NCBI GenBank assembly: GCA_023662825.1
Contig: JAMPIH010000012.1
Coordinates: forward strand, 16,422-80,421
Source: Bacteroides sp.
GTDB taxonomy: Bacteria > Bacteroidota > Bacteroidia > Bacteroidales > P3
Direction: 5' to 3'
Length of the DNA stretch: 64,000 nt
A model generated the notes under the pieces. The model had not been told where the DNA came from. It ran no database searches and saw only the letters and a program-made list of their open reading frames with translations. The position numbers and the translations under genes were made by a program. Below are positions 59,674 through 64,000 of this stretch, piece after piece. Numbering within the stretch: the first letter of the stretch is position 1; every line of letters starts with the position of its first letter.

Positions 59674-59715
59674 GAACAGGAGGGACGTTCGGCATAAAGA
59701 CCGTCCCTCCTGTTC
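59674..59715. terminator. Hairpin between the T9SS gene and the dNK gene
   Basis: Perfect 13-bp stem GAACAGGAGGGAC / GTCCCTCCTGTTC with a 16-nt loop. There is no T-run, so it may be a Rho-type or processing hairpin, or part of the dNK leader, rather than a classical terminator. Confidence 0.5.
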
Positions 59716-59723
59716 ATAAGGGA

Positions 59724-59801
59724 CAAAGATACGAAAAGTTGAGCGCAGAGACAACCGAAAGCTTGCTTCGGGTTGGCTTTGCCAAGACGGAGTATCTTTT
59801 C
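59724..59801. repeat. Intergenic repeat family A, copy 2
   Basis: Begins CAAAGATACGAAAAGTTGAG, has CCGAAAGCTTGCTTCGG in the centre (a hairpin) and ends GACGGAGTATCTTTTC. It shares blocks with 1101-1168 in the same order. Here it sits upstream of the dNK gene, which is on the minus strand; copy 1 sits upstream of ileS, also on the minus strand. Confidence 0.7.
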
Positions 59802-59809
59802 GATGGTCC

Positions 59810-62800
59810 TTACAGCACCAGCAGCTTGCCCGAGGCCGTCCACGCGGGCTTCTCTCCCCGCACCCGCACCACGTAGGTGCCCGGCTGCCAGTTTGCCTTC
59901 AGCGTGTGAACCCCGTTGAGGAACGGACGGGCATAGACGGGTCTGCCCGTGTTGTCGAACACCTCGATCGTGCCCTCCGCCTCCGCCTTGCCGCCTACGC
60001 GCACCTCCACCTCGCTGCCCTGACCCGCCGGGTTGGGGCGCAGTTCCAGCGCCAGTTCCTTGGGGTAGGCCTGCCGCTTTACCGGGCAGCTCATCAGGCG
60101 GAGGCCGTCCGCGATGCGCTCCAGCAGCACCGAATAGCGGCTTGTGGAGGGAAGGTAGGGCCTGTGGTAGAGATACGGCCTGGTCTCGCCCGCGATAGGC
60201 TCTCCGTCGGCATACCACTGGTAGGCGGAGAACTCGTGGCCCCCGTTGTATTCGGGCGACAGCACCGCCAGCACGTCGTTCCACTTCTGCACGATGATGC
60301 TGGACGGGTACGGGATCTCGAAAGTCAGGGTTTCGTCCTGGACGTGGCAGCCTGTGGCGTCCGCCTGCCACAGCTGCAGGCTGTAGCGGTCGGGGCGCGC
60401 GTCCGGCGGAAGCGGCAGGTCTGTCTTCCGTTCCCCGCCGCCGCGGATATCCACCGCGGTGTCGCGGAAGCCCGCCGCGTGTGCCGCGGCGTCGTAGCGG
60501 AACAGCAGCCGTTGCGGGCTGCCCGTCTCGACACGGTAGGACACCGGGATGGTGTTTGCCCCGCAGGGCGGCACTATCGTGTCCGTCACCGCAATCCGCG
60601 CCGCATTCCGCTTCTCCCGTACGCTCAGCCGCACGATGCTGTCGCAGCCCGACGCGTTGGTGAGCCTTATCTCGTGCTCGCCCGCACCGTAGGCCTCGCC
60701 GTTGTAGCGCACGGGAAGCGAGTCCGCGCACACCTCGTAGCGCAGCACGCTTTCCGGGGGTGCGCTTTCGCGGAACACCGCCTCCACCAGGCAGTCGCCG
60801 TGCAGGTTCTCCAGCAGGCAGGACGTGTTCGGGGCTACGGGGCGACCGTCTATCTTCAGGCTGTCCAGCACGTGGCAGGTGGCCGCCGTGAACCGCAGGC
60901 GCACTTTCCCGTCTTCCCGCACCGTCGTGTCCGTGAGGTTCGCCCTGCCGTTGCCCCTGGTCACCACGTGTACCCTGTAGCGGTGCCAGCGACGCGACAA
61001 AACGTATTCGTGCACGCTGTCGCAACCCGATGCCGTTACGTGGCGGTCGGTATAACTGCCGAAATCCGGCACCTGCCTGCCGTCCATACCGTAGGGCAGT
61101 TCCTCGATGTAGCAGCTGTCGGTGTGGGTTGCGTGATAGGTCAGGTGTATCGCGGCGCGCAGGTGGTACACGCTGTCCGTGCCGCCTCGGTATAGATCGT
61201 GCACCGTATCGGTGTAGTCGCCCGCCTCCGTTATCGTCTTGCTCCGCCAGTAGATCGTGTCCCCTGCGCAGGTGTGCAGGCTGTCGCGGAAATGACGCTC
61301 CCGGTGCACGTACAGGGTGTCCAGCTGCACGTAGAGGATGCTGTCGCATCCGTGTACCGTTGGGTAGCGGCGCAGTTCCGTGAGGCCGAAGTTCCGTATC
61401 GTGTCCGTGCCGTAGATGTACGGCAGCGAATCCCGCTCCACGGCGGCGCGATGCACCACCTCCCGGTACGTGGGGTAATGGTGCAGGTACATCCTGTATA
61501 TCGTGTCGTAGGTATCCTCCCTCCCGTTCTCCACCACCTCGTAGTTCCAGCCCTCGTTCCGCGCGTAGGAGCTTATCATCTTCACCGAATCGCACGGGCA
61601 TACCGTGTCTGCTTTCAAATCCTGATACACGAGGCGCGAGGCCGGCACGGTCAGGTACACGTGCTTGTTGAAGTCCCCCTTCCACGCCTCCACCCGCACC
61701 GTAGTGTCTTTCGATACGGGGTGGCAGATATAGCCCGTGTTCCCCTCTATCCGTATCACGTCCTTGCTCAACGAACGCCAGCGAACCCCATAGTTCGTGT
61801 CCACATAGAACGGAAGCGTCACGCTGTCCGCGTTCTCGCCAGGATAGAGCAGTATCGGCGAGGCCGCCAGACGCCCCGGCCGCTCGTCCATATGCCGCAA
61901 ACGCGGATAGAAGCCGTCCTCGAAGATGAAGTCCGCCTCCGCGCTGTCGCCCATCAGACTCCGCATAAACGCCGAATCGATTAATTGGCGGCTCTCGAGG
62001 TTATAGACCTTCCCGCGGGTCGGCATCTTCGTTTCGGGCGCAAGGTTTTTATCGTTGAAGCCTGGGTAAACCATTGTAATGGTGTCTAAAGGATCAAGCA
62101 CATACATAAAATCACTAATACGCCCGAAATTAAATACATATGAAAACACTTGCCCATTGTTCCTATTTCCAATAGCAGCATAAACACAACCTTTATTACG
62201 TTTACCGCCCCAATTGATTAAATTTTTTGCATTTTCAACCATAACAAAAAAAGCAACGCTGGATGACCAAGAGCTATCGTATTCTCCCAAACATATAAGA
62301 TTCTGCATGTTATATGCCGAAAGACATTCTCCTATATAAAATTTATTATATTCTGGATTCATTGCAGATCCTGAGATAGAAAAAAACACCTTATAGGCCT
62401 GAGGCACTCCATTTAAAAAATGTAAATCATTAACAGCCTCAGCCATGTAATCTGTAGAAAAAGTCAAAACATGAGCATTTTTAATAGTCTTATTGTTTCC
62501 GTTTAAAACCTTATAGTATGGCGAGATTAAAACAGAACCCGACGAGATTTGCGGCACATACTCAAGATTGTTTTGTATGCTTACCGTCATATCGCTTTTA
62601 ACACTAGTGTCACAAAGCTCTGAAGGCCGATATATTTGACCATAGTGCAAATCTTTACTCCTATATGCCGTGGAGTATTCCCCTTCTTGCCAAGGCTGGA
62701 CTGCTTTGAATACGAAACGCAATTGTAATACCTTTACACCTCTCGGAAGCTGTAAATGGAGGGAATCGTCGGGTTCTGCATATATTAAACTTTCATGTAT

Positions 62801-63088
62801 TGTAAATGTTTCTTTATTGATTTCCACTCTATCCAAATAATACTGACCATCCGGTTTAATAACAAAATCAATGCTCTCGTTTTCACCCTCGTCCGCATAA
62901 AAATCCACACAAGAACCTGCTGAAAGATTTACCGCAGTGTCAATACTTGTCATAACCCGAACATATCCATTACCTTCTATGCATAAGGCAATTTCTTCCT
63001 GCGCGGAAGTCATGCCGCAAATGGTTGAGAGTGCGCCTATAAGAAATAGGCGCACTCTCAACCGACTTTTTTTAGAGGAAAGACACAT
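59810..63088 (-). CDS. Large T9SS-secreted protein with mosaic composition
   Basis: About 1092 residues. Signal peptide (LRVRLFLIGALSTICGMTSA). The N-terminal ~350 residues (to about 62040) are AT-rich, with GLVEYVP-like strands and NNKTIKN/NDLHFLNG segments recalling GLUG-type or pectate-lyase-like surface proteins. The remainder is GC-rich, with several Cys-containing ~65-residue units bearing the motif GCDSI/GCDSV (e.g. VHGCDSILYVQL, ASGCDSVHEYVL, ASGCDSIVRLSV). The C-terminal ~80 residues are a T9SS type A-like sorting domain (LALELRPNPAGQGSEVEVRV ... FDNTGRPV ... GTYVVRV). The ATG at 63088 is preferred over the GTG at 63091. The next gene upstream, also a T9SS cargo, ends 5 nt before. 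Confidence 0.87.
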   Translation of the reverse strand: MCLSSKKSRLRVRLFLIGALSTICGMTSAQEEIALCIEGNGYVRVMTSIDTAVNLSAGSCVDFYADEGENESIDFVIKPDGQYYLDRVEINKETFTIHESLIYAEPDDSLHLQLPRGVKVLQLRFVFKAVQPWQEGEYSTAYRSKDLHYGQIYRPSELCDTSVKSDMTVSIQNNLEYVPQISSGSVLISPYYKVLNGNNKTIKNAHVLTFSTDYMAEAVNDLHFLNGVPQAYKVFFSISGSAMNPEYNKFYIGECLSAYNMQNLICLGEYDSSWSSSVAFFVMVENAKNLINWGGKRNKGCVYAAIGNRNNGQVFSYVFNFGRISDFMYVLDPLDTITMVYPGFNDKNLAPETKMPTRGKVYNLESRQLIDSAFMRSLMGDSAEADFIFEDGFYPRLRHMDERPGRLAASPILLYPGENADSVTLPFYVDTNYGVRWRSLSKDVIRIEGNTGYICHPVSKDTTVRVEAWKGDFNKHVYLTVPASRLVYQDLKADTVCPCDSVKMISSYARNEGWNYEVVENGREDTYDTIYRMYLHHYPTYREVVHRAAVERDSLPYIYGTDTIRNFGLTELRRYPTVHGCDSILYVQLDTLYVHRERHFRDSLHTCAGDTIYWRSKTITEAGDYTDTVHDLYRGGTDSVYHLRAAIHLTYHATHTDSCYIEELPYGMDGRQVPDFGSYTDRHVTASGCDSVHEYVLSRRWHRYRVHVVTRGNGRANLTDTTVREDGKVRLRFTAATCHVLDSLKIDGRPVAPNTSCLLENLHGDCLVEAVFRESAPPESVLRYEVCADSLPVRYNGEAYGAGEHEIRLTNASGCDSIVRLSVREKRNAARIAVTDTIVPPCGANTIPVSYRVETGSPQRLLFRYDAAAHAAGFRDTAVDIRGGGERKTDLPLPPDARPDRYSLQLWQADATGCHVQDETLTFEIPYPSSIIVQKWNDVLAVLSPEYNGGHEFSAYQWYADGEPIAGETRPYLYHRPYLPSTSRYSVLLERIADGLRLMSCPVKRQAYPKELALELRPNPAGQGSEVEVRVGGKAEAEGTIEVFDNTGRPVYARPFLNGVHTLKANWQPGTYVVRVRGEKPAWTASGKLLVL

Positions 63089-63093
63089 CACCC

Positions 63094-64000
63094 TTACTTT
63101 TTAATCAACTTCTTGACCGCGACAACAGATTCACCTATCAAAAATCGAACGAAATAAATGCCGGACGGCAGACTATACAGACTCAATGTTTTCTGTTTCA
63201 ATCCTGACACTGTAAAGAATTGCTGTCTTTGACCGTTCTCAGACAACAGCTCTATTTTGTCAATGGTGATATTCCATCGCACGGCCACTTGATCGCCAGT
63301 TGGATTCGGAGATATCCGTATATCCGGTCCTATTTCTATTTTCCTATTCGATGTCGCCGATTTTGTTGAAAAGGAAGATAAATTCATTTCATCCATCCAA
63401 GGTACTACTTCACTCCTTGTAGACCAGCACACATCCTTATATCGATAAGCAAGAATAGGCGGCTCTCCCTCAAACAAATATTTTGCAACCATATCAAATT
63501 CATCTACAATATTATCTGGTTTCAAAGCCGTTTTGTACCACACAAATTCAAATGCCTCCGCATCTACAAAATCTAAATCCTTATTCATTACGCAATACAT
63601 ATCCATATCTTCTAAATCAACAATTAGAACCACCGTATCTGCACCTTTTATCGAAACCGTATCTTCTTTCCAAACATTAGCACATCCTGCTGCAATATCT
63701 GCCCTAACACCATAAGTCCTCTCTACGGCAATCGGTTCTTGAACGGCCACCATAATCTCTCCGCAAGAATCACAGCCAACAAGGATCCAATTTTCCGGCA
63801 AATCCCACAAATAGGCATTCCCTTCCCGTATATTCTCCACCCGCAACTGCAGTGTGTCGGGCAAGCCTATATTCACGCAGCCGTCGTAATGCGCCAGTTC
63901 CGCTTCGTACGTCACCACCGGAATGGAGTCGGAAACCTCCATATACCATTCTCCCGAACAATTCTCTCCGGTAACCCTTACCCATCCATTGGCCTCGCCC
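63094..64000 (-). CDS. T9SS-secreted protein, C-terminal part (runs off right edge)
   Basis: About 301 codons of a larger protein whose N-terminus lies beyond the window; the frame is open to the edge (GEANGWVRVTGENCSGEWYM). Visible are beta-rich segments with GCVNIGLPDTLQLRVENIRE and a PKD/Ig-like pattern (NAYLWDLPENWILVGCDSCG). The C-terminal T9SS type A sorting domain is IRISPNPTGDQVAVRWN ... LSENGQRQ ... GIYFVRFLIG ... VKKLIKK. The gene is AT-richer than most of the window in its last 600 bp. It sits 5 nt upstream of the next T9SS cargo start, so the two are likely co-transcribed. Confidence 0.88.
   Translation of the reverse strand, partial: GEANGWVRVTGENCSGEWYMEVSDSIPVVTYEAELAHYDGCVNIGLPDTLQLRVENIREGNAYLWDLPENWILVGCDSCGEIMVAVQEPIAVERTYGVRADIAAGCANVWKEDTVSIKGADTVVLIVDLEDMDMYCVMNKDLDFVDAEAFEFVWYKTALKPDNIVDEFDMVAKYLFEGEPPILAYRYKDVCWSTRSEVVPWMDEMNLSSFSTKSATSNRKIEIGPDIRISPNPTGDQVAVRWNITIDKIELLSENGQRQQFFTVSGLKQKTLSLYSLPSGIYFVRFLIGESVVAVKKLIKK

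Noticed and set aside
59674..59715. Classical Rho-independent terminator
   Set aside because: The stem is strong but no T-run follows on either strand, so it is listed only as a hairpin.
59034..61685. 883-codon open frame whose start lies inside the T9SS gene
   Set aside because: Only the last 206 codons (from 59651) encode the deoxynucleoside kinase. The preceding part is an Arg/Gly/Pro-rich shadow frame of the T9SS cargo gene on the same strand.

Overview
The window looks like the chromosome of a Bacteroidetes bacterium, most probably order Bacteroidales. Three things point there. A complete type IX secretion system (T9SS) core operon, porP-gldK-gldL-gldM-gldN, lies at 38.0-43.8 kb. Six large secreted proteins end in, or appear to end in, T9SS type A C-terminal sorting domains. 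Many genes are preceded by the Bacteroidetes -7 promoter element TAnnTTTG. No phage, transposase or integrase gene was recognised. Genus-level placement is not possible from the sequence alone.

Layout. 0-1.1 kb: 5' part of ileS (minus). 1.1-3.6 kb: a stand-alone AAA_14/DUF4143 ATPase between two arrays of the same 33-bp repeat, then two convergent XRE-type regulators, one resembling a HipB antitoxin without a HipA. 3.75-12.3 kb: a long co-directional accessory cluster of exported proteins. It holds five LPP20-like proteins, two carboxypeptidase-regulatory-domain lipoproteins (one with duplicated DUF1566 domains), a VanZ-like membrane protein, a small lipoprotein with a six-cysteine CS-alpha-beta (defensin-like) pattern, a MauE/DoxX-thioredoxin fusion, a frameshifted small ORF and a transglutaminase-like protein. 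12.5-13.7 kb: MFS transporter behind a 39-bp perfect palindrome. 13.9-19.2 kb (minus): rmlB/rfbB, purF-like, lutA/ykgE-like and lysS. 19.3-30.5 kb (minus): three large T9SS cargo proteins. 30.8-36.7 kb: TPR-LuxR regulator, DUF368 transporter, queA, ruvC, HIT protein, greA and a small membrane protein. 36.8-43.8 kb (plus): two small exported proteins, then the T9SS operon, closed by a strong bidirectional terminator. 43.8-46.4 kb (minus): an unknown protein and a predicted outer-membrane barrel. 46.5-47.6 kb: tRNA-Ser, a 129-bp repeat element that abuts it, and a decayed YafQ-type toxin-antitoxin module. 47.9-52.6 kb: a 1582-residue T9SS cargo. 52.7-59.7 kb (minus): tRNA-Asn, gyrB, Porin_10-type porin, trmB, an HU-like/SPOR protein and a deoxynucleoside kinase. 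59.8-64 kb (minus): two more T9SS cargo genes, the last running off the window.

How it works together. The T9SS genes and the six cargo genes form one functional theme: a secretion machine plus large modular surface or secreted proteins. Two cargo genes have AT-rich N-terminal parts joined to GC-richer C-terminal parts, which suggests module exchange. The 3.75-12.3 kb cluster is the most unusual part. A defensin-like cysteine scaffold sits directly beside a membrane redox protein with a CPHC thioredoxin motif, inside an operon of envelope lipoproteins. Two families of intergenic repeats, each present twice in the window, are also notable.
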